From Elusimicrobia bacterium CG08_land_8_20_14_0_20_44_26 (GTDB lineage Bacteria > CG03), in the NCBI GenBank assembly GCA_002779055.1, contig PEXM01000001.1, positions 1-12,977 of the forward strand: a stretch of 12,977 nt of DNA, given 5' to 3'. The notes beneath the pieces were generated by a model. It was not told the DNA's origin. It did not search any database and was given only the letters and a program-made list of their open reading frames with translations. How positions within the stretch are numbered: the stretch's first letter is position 1; each line of letters starts with the position of its first letter. The translations under genes were made by a program, and so were the position numbers. Below are positions 1 to 6,777 of the stretch, piece after piece.

Positions 1-636
1 GTGCGTTATGACAAAGACCTGAAAGAACTCTCTCTAAACGAACTTTTTCTAAAAAATGCGTATGAAAATTCATGTTATTTTTGTGGCGCGGAGGGAATTA
101 TCATAACCGTTCTGCGCAGGCCACATCAGCTTGTGCCTTACGGGGTTATTTGCAGGGAAGATGATTTTGAAATTATCAGAAATACGAAGATACTTTCTCT
201 TGAAATAGCGGGAGAAAATTTTGTTTCCCTGACTCTTCCCGCAGTTTCCGATATTTCTGAAACGACCGCTTCTTTTGTGAGGAAGAAATGGAAAGAAACC
301 TGCGGTGACTTCGCGCCTCATTTTGAAAAAATATTGCGGGAGAAAACATACAACAAACTTGTCGGTCTCGGCCCGGGTTTGACGCCCGCAGGAGACGATA
401 TTCTTGTCGGTTTGCTCGCCGCCAGGGCGCTTCTCGGCAAAGAAAGGGATTTTAATATAGATTATTCGCGAACAACGCCGCTCAGCGGACATTTTATTAA
501 AAGCGCGATGGCCGGAAAATTCTCGGATAATGTTATAAAATTTATTGAATCGGGAGACCTTTCAATTTTGAAATTCGGCGCCACATCCGGCGTTGCGACA
601 GCCCTTGGAATATTGGAAGGTCTTCGGGAAAATTGA
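1..636 (+). CDS. allH: DUF2877 protein, AllH/YlbF-like subunit of an oxamate carbamoyltransferase-type complex (5' end probably outside the window)
   Basis: The diagnostic stretch is GLGPGLTPAGDD followed by ILVG at about residues 122-137, the conserved core of DUF2877 proteins, with a second conserved Gly/Ala-rich end (FGATSGVATALGILEG). Established knowledge: in E. coli the DUF2877 protein AllH (YlbF) works with AllF (FdrA) and AllG (YlbE) in oxamate carbamoyltransferase, a cytoplasmic step of anaerobic allantoin use. All three relatives are present here, so a carbamoyl-transfer role is a reasonable inference, although the substrate is not shown. The frame is open from the first base (GTG); family members are usually about 270 residues against 211 here, so the true start probably lies upstream. 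The gene ends 79 bases before fdrA, with a hairpin in the gap. Confidence 0.78.
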   Translation: MRYDKDLKELSLNELFLKNAYENSCYFCGAEGIIITVLRRPHQLVPYGVICREDDFEIIRNTKILSLEIAGENFVSLTLPAVSDISETTASFVRKKWKETCGDFAPHFEKILREKTYNKLVGLGPGLTPAGDDILVGLLAARALLGKERDFNIDYSRTTPLSGHFIKSAMAGKFSDNVIKFIESGDLSILKFGATSGVATALGILEGLREN

Positions 637-666
637 AAGCGGTTTAGTGAAAAATACCCCCTGCTG

Positions 667-691
667 TTTCTTCCGCCATAGGCGGAAGAGA
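667..691 (+). other. Intercistronic hairpin between the DUF2877 gene and fdrA
   Basis: CTTCCGCC, a 3-base ATA loop and GGCGGAAG form a perfect 8-bp stem (670-688), which extends outward to about 11 bp with one G-U pair. It is followed by purine-rich sequence rather than a T run, so it does not look like an intrinsic terminator. It may be a REP-like repeat, an mRNA-stability element or a structure that sets the ratio of the flanking proteins. It ends about 11 bases before the ribosome-binding site of fdrA. Confidence 0.6.
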
Positions 692-715
692 TTGAGAGAG
701 GGGGAGGGAGGCGTG

Positions 716-2191
716 ATGGCGGTTAAAAATTTTATTATCAAGGAAAGTTACAACGATTCGGTCGTTCTTATGAACGCAGCAAACGAAGTGAGAAATAAAT
801 TTTCCTGCAAGGATATTTCGGCGGTTATGGCAACGCCGCAGAATCTTGAACTTCTTGAAAGTCTGGGCATCCTTGAAGACGCTGGACGAGGCGCAACGCC
901 CGCCGACCTTGTGGTTGCTGTGAAGACCGAAAGCGAAAGCGCCGCTTCGCAGATGCTGGATGAATTTAAAAAAGTCCTCAGTAAAAAAGCGGCCATAAGA
1001 AAAACTTCTTCAGATGTGAGTTTTGACGAAGTCCTGAAAAACGAGGACTCTCTTGTCCTCATTTCAATACCGGGAAGATATGTGAGAAGAGAAGCCGAAA
1101 GGGCGATAAATGCGGGCAAGAATGTTATGGTTTTCAGCGATAACGTATCAATTGAGGATGAAATATTTCTGAAAAATAAGGCGGCAAAGAAAAATCTTCT
1201 TTTTATGGGACCCGATTGCGGCACAGCTATAATAAACGGCAAAGGTCTGGGTTTCGCCAATGTTATAAGGAAAGGGAGAATCGGAATAGTGGGCGCTTCG
1301 GGTTCCGGCATTCAGGAAGTGACGACGATAATACACAAACTCGGTTTCGGCGTCTCGCAGGCGATTGGCGTCGGAGGAAGGGATGTCAAATCGCAGGTCG
1401 GCGGGATAATGCTCAAGGCGGCGATGGATTATTTTGAAAATGACTCTGAAACGGACATTGTGACAATCATATCAAAGCCGCCGGATGCGGAAGTTGCGGA
1501 CGAGATAATTGCCAAAGCCAAAAAGAGCGCAAAAAAATACGTAATAAATTTTTTGACGATGGAACTCGCCGATTTTGACAAGATTCTCTTCGCTTCCACC
1601 CTTGAAGAAGCGGCTCTCAAATCATGCAGGTGTGTTGATGATAGAGCGGCGATACCGAAAACCGATTTCAGAGCCGTTAAGAAACCAGGAAAATACCTGC
1701 GCGGTTTGTATTCGGGCGGCACTCTTTGCTACGAAGCTCTTTATCTTTTGAAGGACTGTGAAATTTATTCTAACACACCGATAAATAAAAAATTCAAAAT
1801 GGAAAATCCTTTTAAGAGCGAGAAGCACTGTCTCGTGGATATGGGAGAGGACGATTTTACGAGGGGCTATCCGCATCCTATGATGGATTTCACATTAAGA
1901 AAAGCCAGAATAGAAGAGGAAGCCAAAGCGAGCGAAGTCGGAGTGCTTCTCCTTGACTGCGCGCTGGGATGGGGCTGCCACAGCGACCCCGCCGGCGAGC
2001 TTGCTCCGTCGGTGGAGGCGGCAAAAAAAATCAACCCCGAACTTGTTGTCGTCGCGTCAATAACGGGGTCTGCCGAGGATCCTCAGAATTATGAAAAACA
2101 GAAAAAGACGCTCGCCGCATCCGGCGTGGAGGTCTTCCCGACAAACGCACAGGCGGTTTCAGCATGCAGGAAGATTTTGTTTGAAAAATGA
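716..2191 (+). CDS. fdrA: FdrA family protein (AllF-like, acyl-CoA synthetase-related carbamoyltransferase subunit)
   Basis: The protein (491 aa from this start) has the succinyl-CoA-synthetase-alpha-like architecture of FdrA: an N-terminal CoA-binding-type fold opening MAVKNFIIKESYNDSVVLM, then GPDCGT, the glycine-rich GIVGASGSGIQEV and GVGGRD motifs mid-protein, and a C-terminal ligase-like domain with DCALGWGCHSDPAGEL. In E. coli FdrA (AllF) is a subunit of oxamate carbamoyltransferase with AllG and AllH. ATG 716 was chosen because a strong GGGAGGGAGG ribosome-binding site lies just before it and the encoded N-terminus matches the family; an upstream ATG at 593 in the same frame overlaps the previous gene and adds 41 unrelated residues. 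The length is somewhat below the 555 aa of E. coli FdrA. The stop overlaps the next start (ATGA), indicating translational coupling. The family call is firm; the substrate is inferred. Confidence 0.88.
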   Translation: MAVKNFIIKESYNDSVVLMNAANEVRNKFSCKDISAVMATPQNLELLESLGILEDAGRGATPADLVVAVKTESESAASQMLDEFKKVLSKKAAIRKTSSDVSFDEVLKNEDSLVLISIPGRYVRREAERAINAGKNVMVFSDNVSIEDEIFLKNKAAKKNLLFMGPDCGTAIINGKGLGFANVIRKGRIGIVGASGSGIQEVTTIIHKLGFGVSQAIGVGGRDVKSQVGGIMLKAAMDYFENDSETDIVTIISKPPDAEVADEIIAKAKKSAKKYVINFLTMELADFDKILFASTLEEAALKSCRCVDDRAAIPKTDFRAVKKPGKYLRGLYSGGTLCYEALYLLKDCEIYSNTPINKKFKMENPFKSEKHCLVDMGEDDFTRGYPHPMMDFTLRKARIEEEAKASEVGVLLLDCALGWGCHSDPAGELAPSVEAAKKINPELVVVASITGSAEDPQNYEKQKKTLAASGVEVFPTNAQAVSACRKILFEK

Positions 2192-3162
2192 AGGACTTCC
2201 TTAAAAAAATATCATCGTCCGGAAATGTGGCCGTGTATGAAATTGAGCCGCGCTCTAAAATTAAAAGATTTGTTATAACTTCTTCGGCCACGAGGAGGAT
2301 TCTAAACGCTCCTGAAATACACGGATTTGAATACATTTATTTTTTGAGAAAAGGCATTGAGTCGTTTTTCAAATCGTCCTACGGCAAAAAACATTTCGGC
2401 GGTATGGATGATTCGGGCATAACCGTTCTCCACTTTTTGAGGGGCGGATTGAATTTCGGTTTTGTAGAGCTTCTTTATAAGTGTTTCGGATTCAAGAAAG
2501 TGAATTCTTCTTTTATGACTTCGCAGAGATTCCAGAAAGGCAAGAGGTGGATGATAAAGCAGGACCAGTACAGAAAATTCGCGCTGGAAGGCGTAAACAC
2601 AATCATCGCCGGCGATGTTATTGCCACCGGCACGACGCTCAAAAACGGTTTTGATTGCCTGCTTAAACTGGCGGGTTCTTCTCTTGAGAATTTTATTTTT
2701 TTTACGATAGGAACGCCTTACACCGAAAAAATAATTGAAAGATATTTTGACATCTTTAAAAAAAGAAACGCTAAATTTCAGGCCTCCATATTTTACATTG
2801 AAGGCAGGTTTTCTCTTGTTGAATCGAAAGACGAATATCCGCTCTGCATCCCGGGCACCGACCTTGTTAAGAAGAATGCGCTCCTCACGCCGGAATTTGA
2901 ACTTTCTCAGACCGTATCGTCAGTTCTTGAAAGGTGTGAGATTTACGACGTCGGGGCGAGGGCGTTTGACTGGAGGGGACATTTTAGGGACCTCATAGAA
3001 TACTGGGAAGGGCTTGCTTCAAGAGAATGGACGGTTTTAGATGTTTATAATATGCGTTGGCCTTTCCCTTACAATGATTACAATAGTTTTAGAAACATAA
3101 AAAGGGAACTGTGGCCCGGAATTCGGGAGGCGTTTCTTAAAAAACTTTATGACGGGAGTTAA
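2188..3162 (+). CDS. Phosphoribosyltransferase-like protein embedded in the fdrA-allG operon
   Basis: I do not recognise a named family for the full 324 aa. Two segments look like a type I phosphoribosyltransferase: VLHFLRGGLNFG (about residues 80-91), resembling the pyrophosphate-binding loop seen as LR(A/G)GL in uracil-type enzymes, and IIAGDVIATGTTLKNG (about 139-154), resembling the PRPP-binding signature. In the signature the usual first acidic residue is Gly, leaving a single Asp (D143), so catalysis is uncertain. The roughly 150 residues after the signature are Trp/Tyr/Phe-rich and not recognised. There is no signal peptide or membrane segment, so it is probably cytoplasmic. The start overlaps the fdrA stop by 4 bases, so it is almost certainly co-translated with it. 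A role linking carbamoyl transfer with nucleobase salvage, or a regulatory PRPP-binding role, is speculation. The 3' end may be frameshifted (see findings). Confidence 0.7.
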   Translation: MKDFLKKISSSGNVAVYEIEPRSKIKRFVITSSATRRILNAPEIHGFEYIYFLRKGIESFFKSSYGKKHFGGMDDSGITVLHFLRGGLNFGFVELLYKCFGFKKVNSSFMTSQRFQKGKRWMIKQDQYRKFALEGVNTIIAGDVIATGTTLKNGFDCLLKLAGSSLENFIFFTIGTPYTEKIIERYFDIFKKRNAKFQASIFYIEGRFSLVESKDEYPLCIPGTDLVKKNALLTPEFELSQTVSSVLERCEIYDVGARAFDWRGHFRDLIEYWEGLASREWTVLDVYNMRWPFPYNDYNSFRNIKRELWPGIREAFLKKLYDGS

Positions 3163-3277
3163 AAAGAATTAAATACGCGATTACGCTTGATTCATGGGAG
3201 TTTTTAAGCGAGCATTTGAAGTTTCTGAAAAACATATATGCGGGCGGAAAAATAACGAAAAGAGCGAAGGAGGCGGG

Positions 3278-4675
3278 ATGTTTGATAATGAAAAAATAAT
3301 AAATTTAGGTCTCGGCTGGTTTTACGATGAATTAAAACGCCAGAACGCCGATGTTACGAATGTGAAGTTTACGCCCCGCGCCGGCGGCGATGAAGTCATC
3401 GCAAAAATTCTTGACGAACTGGAATTAAAGAAAGACGAAATTGCGCAGGCAAATAAACGGGCGGTCGAGATGATAAATGAGTCAACGCCGACTCTTATAG
3501 ATGTGGCAAGAGCTTGCGATGTAATACCGGGTATGAAGAAAAATATGATTCTCCATGCCGGCCCTCCGATAGATTGGGCCAGAATGTGCGGACCTGTCAA
3601 AGGCGCTGTCCTCGGCGCCCTTGTTTATGAAGGAATGGCGTCGGATTTGAATGAAGCGCTAAACATTGTTGAAAAAGGAGGCATCCAGTTTTCTCCCTGT
3701 CATCATCATTCCGCCGTCGGGCCTATGGCCGGAATTGTTTCGCCGTCAATGTGGGTTTATGTTGTTCTTAATAAGAAATTCGGCAACCGCGCCTTTTGCA
3801 CTCTGAACGAAGGGCTCGGAAAAGTTTTGAGGTTCGGGGCTAATTCGGCCGATGTCCTGAAACATCTCAAATGGATGGAGGAAATTCTCGCTCCGTCTAT
3901 TTCGGAAGCGTTGAAAGAGACCCGCGGCGGAATTGACATTAAATCAATAACTTCAAAAGCGCTGATGATGGGCGACGAGTGCCATAACAGGAACGAGGCG
4001 GCGACGAATATGCTTATCAAGGAACTGGTTGCGGCGCTGCTAAAAACTTCAATATCAAAAACCGTTATAAAAGAGATAATTGATTTTATTTCGTCTAATC
4101 CGCACACTTATCTTAATCTTTCTATGGCTGCCTGCAAGGCGACAGTTGACGTTATAAAAGGTCTTGAGAATTGCAGTATTGTTTCGGCGATGGCGCGAAA
4201 CGGCACCGATATAGGAATAAGGGTTGCCGCCACGGGCGATGAATGGTTCACTCATCCGGCGGGAATGCCGAAGGGTCTTTATTTTGCGGGTTTTGACGAG
4301 GCCGACGCAAATCCCGACCTCGGTGATTCAACGATATCGGAGAGTGCGGGCATCGGGGCAAACGCTATGGCCTGCGCGCCCGCAATCGTGAAATTTGTCG
4401 GCGGGAATCCGGACGATGCGATGAAATACACGATGAAAATGTATGAAATATGTGCGGGGGAGTCGGCGAGTTTTAAGGTCCCGTATTTTAATTTCAGGGG
4501 AACCCCCGTCGGTTTTGACATAATTAAAATCGTTGAAAAACAATTGCCGCCTTTCATAAACACGGGCATTGCCCACAAAGAGCCGGGCATAGGCCAGATT
4601 GGTGCGGGGCTTCTTTACGCTCCGATGGACATTTTCAAAAAAGCGCTTGTCAGGTTTTCGGAAATAATTCGGTAA
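3278..4675 (+). CDS. allG: DUF1116 protein, AllG/YlbE-like subunit of an oxamate carbamoyltransferase-type complex
   Basis: The 465-aa protein carries the hallmark HHHSAVGPMAGIVSPSMW (residues about 142-159), GDECHNRNEAATNM (about 232-245) and a long Gly/Ala-rich C-terminal half, as in DUF1116 proteins such as E. coli YlbE (AllG). In E. coli AllG is part of oxamate carbamoyltransferase with FdrA and the DUF2877 protein, and both are encoded just upstream here. ATG 3278 is preferred: AAGGAGG sits 4 bases before it, and the protein then starts MFDNEKIINLGLGWFYDEL. A start at 3194 would add 28 residues without a good ribosome-binding site. No carbamate kinase follows in this window, although it often accompanies these genes, so how any carbamoyl phosphate is used is not visible. 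The pathway substrate remains inferred. Confidence 0.87.
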   Translation: MFDNEKIINLGLGWFYDELKRQNADVTNVKFTPRAGGDEVIAKILDELELKKDEIAQANKRAVEMINESTPTLIDVARACDVIPGMKKNMILHAGPPIDWARMCGPVKGAVLGALVYEGMASDLNEALNIVEKGGIQFSPCHHHSAVGPMAGIVSPSMWVYVVLNKKFGNRAFCTLNEGLGKVLRFGANSADVLKHLKWMEEILAPSISEALKETRGGIDIKSITSKALMMGDECHNRNEAATNMLIKELVAALLKTSISKTVIKEIIDFISSNPHTYLNLSMAACKATVDVIKGLENCSIVSAMARNGTDIGIRVAATGDEWFTHPAGMPKGLYFAGFDEADANPDLGDSTISESAGIGANAMACAPAIVKFVGGNPDDAMKYTMKMYEICAGESASFKVPYFNFRGTPVGFDIIKIVEKQLPPFINTGIAHKEPGIGQIGAGLLYAPMDIFKKALVRFSEIIR

Positions 4676-4677
4676 AA

Positions 4678-4692
4678 CCCGTTAGAAACGGG
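4678..4692 (+). terminator. Small hairpin just after the allG stop codon
   Basis: CCCGTT, an AGA loop and AACGGG form a perfect 6-bp stem starting 2 bases after the TAA. No T run follows directly. A second possible stem (GGAAAAA at 4710-4716 with TTTTTCC at 4733-4739) and the T run at 4749-4754 lie downstream. Together they could end the operon transcript, but none is a textbook intrinsic terminator. Confidence 0.35.
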
Positions 4693-4767
4693 CGCCAGCG
4701 GCGATGAAGGGAAAAACGGAAAATATTTTATCTTTTTCCTCAGGTTAGTTTTTTAATCTGCCGTTAA

Positions 4768-4790
4768 ATCACCAGACTCTGTCTGGTGAT
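4768..4790. terminator. Strong hairpin between convergent genes, possible bidirectional terminator
   Basis: ATCACCAGAC, a TCT loop and GTCTGGTGAT make a perfect 10-bp stem with a 3-base loop, the strongest simple hairpin in the window. It lies between allG (+) and the acyl-CoA ligase (-), where both transcripts should end. A T run is present on the + strand before it (4749-4754) but not directly after it on either strand, so it may instead be a repeat-derived hairpin. Confidence 0.45.
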
Positions 4791-4894
4791 GGATAGGCTG
4801 TTCAGACGGAGGAAATTTTGTAAGATGAGGAAATTTCTGATTGAAATGGGCGGTTATTTTATTTGGTTCTTCAGGGAAATGAGTGGGTGAGGTA

Positions 4895-4960
4895 GTTCTC
4901 CCCTTTGAAAGGGATAATTCCCCTTTCTCCCCCTTTTCCAAAAGGGGATGAGGGGATTTG
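4895..4960. repeat. CCCCTTTT-type intergenic repeat with nested hairpins
   Basis: Two hairpin units occur in tandem: CCCTTTGAAAGGG (4901-4913) and CCCCTTTTCCAAAAGGGG (4930-4947). They are separated by a C/T-rich stretch that repeats the CCCCTTT word, and followed by ATGAGGGG. C-rich/G-rich units of this form are dispersed intergenic repeats in many bacterial genomes (general knowledge, not searched here). The element ends about 8 bases from the stop of the minus-strand acyl-CoA ligase, so it may also serve as the 3' end of that transcript. The remainder of the 4676-4967 spacer holds no gene. Confidence 0.55.
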
Positions 4961-4967
4961 AAGTTAC

Positions 4968-6479
4968 TCACTCAAAAGGCGGAAGAGCCAAATAGAATTC
5001 CTGCAATTGCGCGCGCAGTTCTTTTTTCAGAATTTTTCCCGTTGAGTTGCGCGGAAAATCATTTACAAAAAATATTTTTTTCGGGACTTTATAATTTGCA
5101 AGGCGTTTTCTGCAATAAGCAACTATGTCCGATTCGGAAATACTGCCGGCAGTTTTGATAAATGCCACAGGCACTTCCGTTTCTTCCTTGAGTTTATAGC
5201 CGACCACGGCGGTTTCTTCCACCTGCGGTATGTCGCGGAGAACATTTTCTATCTCTCTCGGATAAACGTTAAAACCCCTGCAAACAAACATATCGTTTTT
5301 TCGTTCCGCAATTGTGAGGTAGCCGTCTTCTGTCATAAAACCCATATCCCCCGTATAAAGCCAGCCGCCTTTCAAAACGGCGGCCGTCGCTTCGGTGAGT
5401 CCCAGATAACCTTTCATTACGTTGCCGCCCCTGACAATCAGTTCGCCGATTTCGCCTCTTTCTTTTTCTTCGCCGTCTTCGCCTATTACTTTTACTTCAA
5501 CGTCCGGAAGGGGTTTGCCGATCGAACCGGGTTTTCTTTTACCCGGGGGATTTAAAGTGACGACCGGCGCGGCTTCCGTGAGGCCGTATCCTTCAAGTAT
5601 TGTTTTCCCGAATTTTTTTTCAAAAGCGATGAGGGTTTTTTCGGAGAGACAGTCCGCCCCGCTTATAAAATATCTGATTCTCAAAAGAGCAAGCCGCCCG
5701 AGGAGTTTCGGCACTTTAAGAAACAGCCGATAGACCTGCGGTATGCTTACAAAAATCGTGATACGCCTGAAAAATATTAAACTCAAAAATCTGCTTCCTC
5801 TCATCAGACGGTCAAGAAGAACGACGCAACCTCCGCTAAAAAGCGGGAGCAGCAGGTTTGCCGTGAAAGCGAAAGAATGAAAAAGCGGCAGAAAACAAAG
5901 AGTCCTGTCATGTTTTGAAATGTTGACCACTTTCAGACACGACTCAACGTTGCTTATGAAATTCCCGTGAGTCAGGACAGCGCCCTTCGGATGGCCGGTT
6001 GTGCCCGAGGTGTAAAAAATAGCGGCCGAATCCTCACGCAGGACTTCATCTCCGTCTGAATCATAAAATTCTTCCTCATCAGTATTCCCGGCAATTATAA
6101 TTTCGCGAAAGTCATTGACTTCCTCTCTTATGCGCGAAAAATAACTTTCAAAATCAGCACTCGTTATGAGGACTTTTACGCGTGCGTCGTTGAGAATGTA
6201 GATTATTTCCCCTGCTGTTAAATAGAAATTGACCGGCACGAGCACGGCTCCTATTTTGAAACAGGCGAAGGCGGCTATGATGAATTCGGGGGAATTTTTC
6301 AAAAGGACCGCAACATTATCGGAATGCTTAACGCCCGAACGTTTCAGCGCTTCGGCGAAAGAGTCCGTTTTTAAAATAAGCTTGGAATAAGGTAATTTTA
6401 TTTTGCCGTATTCAAGCGCTGTTCTTTGAGTGTTCCTTTCGGCGCTCTGTTTCAACAGTGAATATAGATTGTCTTCCAT
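4968..6479 (-). CDS. AMP-forming acyl-CoA ligase (long-chain/aryl acyl-CoA synthetase family)
   Basis: The 503-aa protein is a complete ANL-superfamily adenylating enzyme, which activates a carboxylic acid to acyl-AMP and then to acyl-CoA in the cytoplasm. Motifs in order: phosphate-binding loop YTSGTTGHPKG (156-166), YGLTEAAP (298-305), YTGD (375-378), the hinge and domain-switch segment ERKNDMFVCRGFNVYP (392-407) and the C-terminal PRNSTGKILKK (476-486), whose K482 is the expected adenylation lysine. No disruption is visible. Fatty acids are the likeliest substrate from overall resemblance, but acid specificity cannot be read from sequence. The gene stands alone, convergent with the all-type operon and divergent from the phosphate permease. 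No Shine-Dalgarno sequence precedes the ATG, which gives the expected family N-terminus. Confidence 0.9.
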   Translation of the reverse strand: MEDNLYSLLKQSAERNTQRTALEYGKIKLPYSKLILKTDSFAEALKRSGVKHSDNVAVLLKNSPEFIIAAFACFKIGAVLVPVNFYLTAGEIIYILNDARVKVLITSADFESYFSRIREEVNDFREIIIAGNTDEEEFYDSDGDEVLREDSAAIFYTSGTTGHPKGAVLTHGNFISNVESCLKVVNISKHDRTLCFLPLFHSFAFTANLLLPLFSGGCVVLLDRLMRGSRFLSLIFFRRITIFVSIPQVYRLFLKVPKLLGRLALLRIRYFISGADCLSEKTLIAFEKKFGKTILEGYGLTEAAPVVTLNPPGKRKPGSIGKPLPDVEVKVIGEDGEEKERGEIGELIVRGGNVMKGYLGLTEATAAVLKGGWLYTGDMGFMTEDGYLTIAERKNDMFVCRGFNVYPREIENVLRDIPQVEETAVVGYKLKEETEVPVAFIKTAGSISESDIVAYCRKRLANYKVPKKIFFVNDFPRNSTGKILKKELRAQLQEFYLALPPFE

Positions 6480-6513
6480 ATTGTAATAATATCAAAAAAA
6501 ATGGAAATCAACA
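6480..6513 (-). promoter_or_regulatory. Possible promoter of the acyl-CoA ligase gene
   Basis: On the minus strand TATTAT (6491-6486) lies 6 bases before the ATG, a good -10 match by itself. A -35 is poor: TTGATT is only 14 bases upstream of it, and other choices match badly. If this -10 is used, transcription would begin at or next to the start codon, in keeping with the missing ribosome-binding site. Confidence 0.3.
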
Positions 6514-6541
6514 CACATAAACAAAAACTGAAATTTTGCCT

Positions 6542-6695
6542 TAAATATTTGCGCATTGTAGTGCGACCTTTTAAGGTCGTCTTTATTAGCAAGGCTAAAG
6601 TCACGCCTTAGGCGGATCTGCCTCTGGCATGACCTTGCCCTACATGCCGTGCCCTACATCATGCGTTTCGTAGGACGGACACTACTAAATATTTG
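6542..6695. mobile_element. Miniature, MITE-like or REP-like element flanked by direct repeats
   Basis: The 10-base word TAAATATTTG occurs at 6542-6551 and again at 6686-6695. Inside lie short inverted ends, GTAGTG (6558-6563) and CACTAC (6680-6685), the right one abutting its direct repeat. The interior is densely palindromic: CGACCTTTTAAGGTCG (6564-6579), GCAAGG (6589-6594) pairing with CCTTGC (6633-6638), an AGGC/GCCT pair around 6609-6622, and two copies of GCCCTACAT (around 6637 and 6651). There is no coding capacity. The direct repeats fit a target-site duplication, but the left inverted end is 6 bases inside its repeat and the word is A+T-rich, so chance is not excluded. Confidence 0.45.
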
Positions 6696-6700
6696 TTTGT

Positions 6701-6730
6701 TTGACAAATTTCACCTTTTTATGTTAAAAT
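6701..6730 (+). promoter_or_regulatory. Sigma-70-type promoter of the phosphate permease operon
   Basis: A perfect -35 TTGACA (6701-6706), an 18-base spacer and a -10 TAAAAT (6725-6730) preceded by TG in the extended -10 position (6722-6723). Predicted transcription starts near 6737, giving a leader of about 40 bases with a small AGGAAA/TTTCCT inverted repeat (6736-6757) and a GAGGAGA ribosome-binding site (6764-6770) before ATG 6778. No obvious PhoB-box-like direct repeat was seen. Confidence 0.7.
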
Positions 6731-6777
6731 AAAACAGGAAAAAGTAGCACGTTTCCTTTTCCCGAGGAGATTTTTTA

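Noticed and set aside
70..492. Minus-strand open frame opposite the DUF2877 gene
   Set aside because: No recognisable motifs; lies wholly opposite a gene with the DUF2877 signature.
593..715. Longer fdrA start at ATG 593
   Set aside because: Overlaps the preceding gene, has no ribosome-binding site and adds 41 unrelated residues; ATG 716 has a strong site.
748..1311. Minus-strand open frame of 187 aa opposite fdrA
   Set aside because: Low-complexity Ser/Leu/Phe product from antisense reading of a well-conserved gene.
4753..4971. Minus-strand open frame of 72 aa in the convergent spacer
   Set aside because: Translation of the CCCCTTTT repeat (HPLLEKGEKGEL); no start site or conservation visible.
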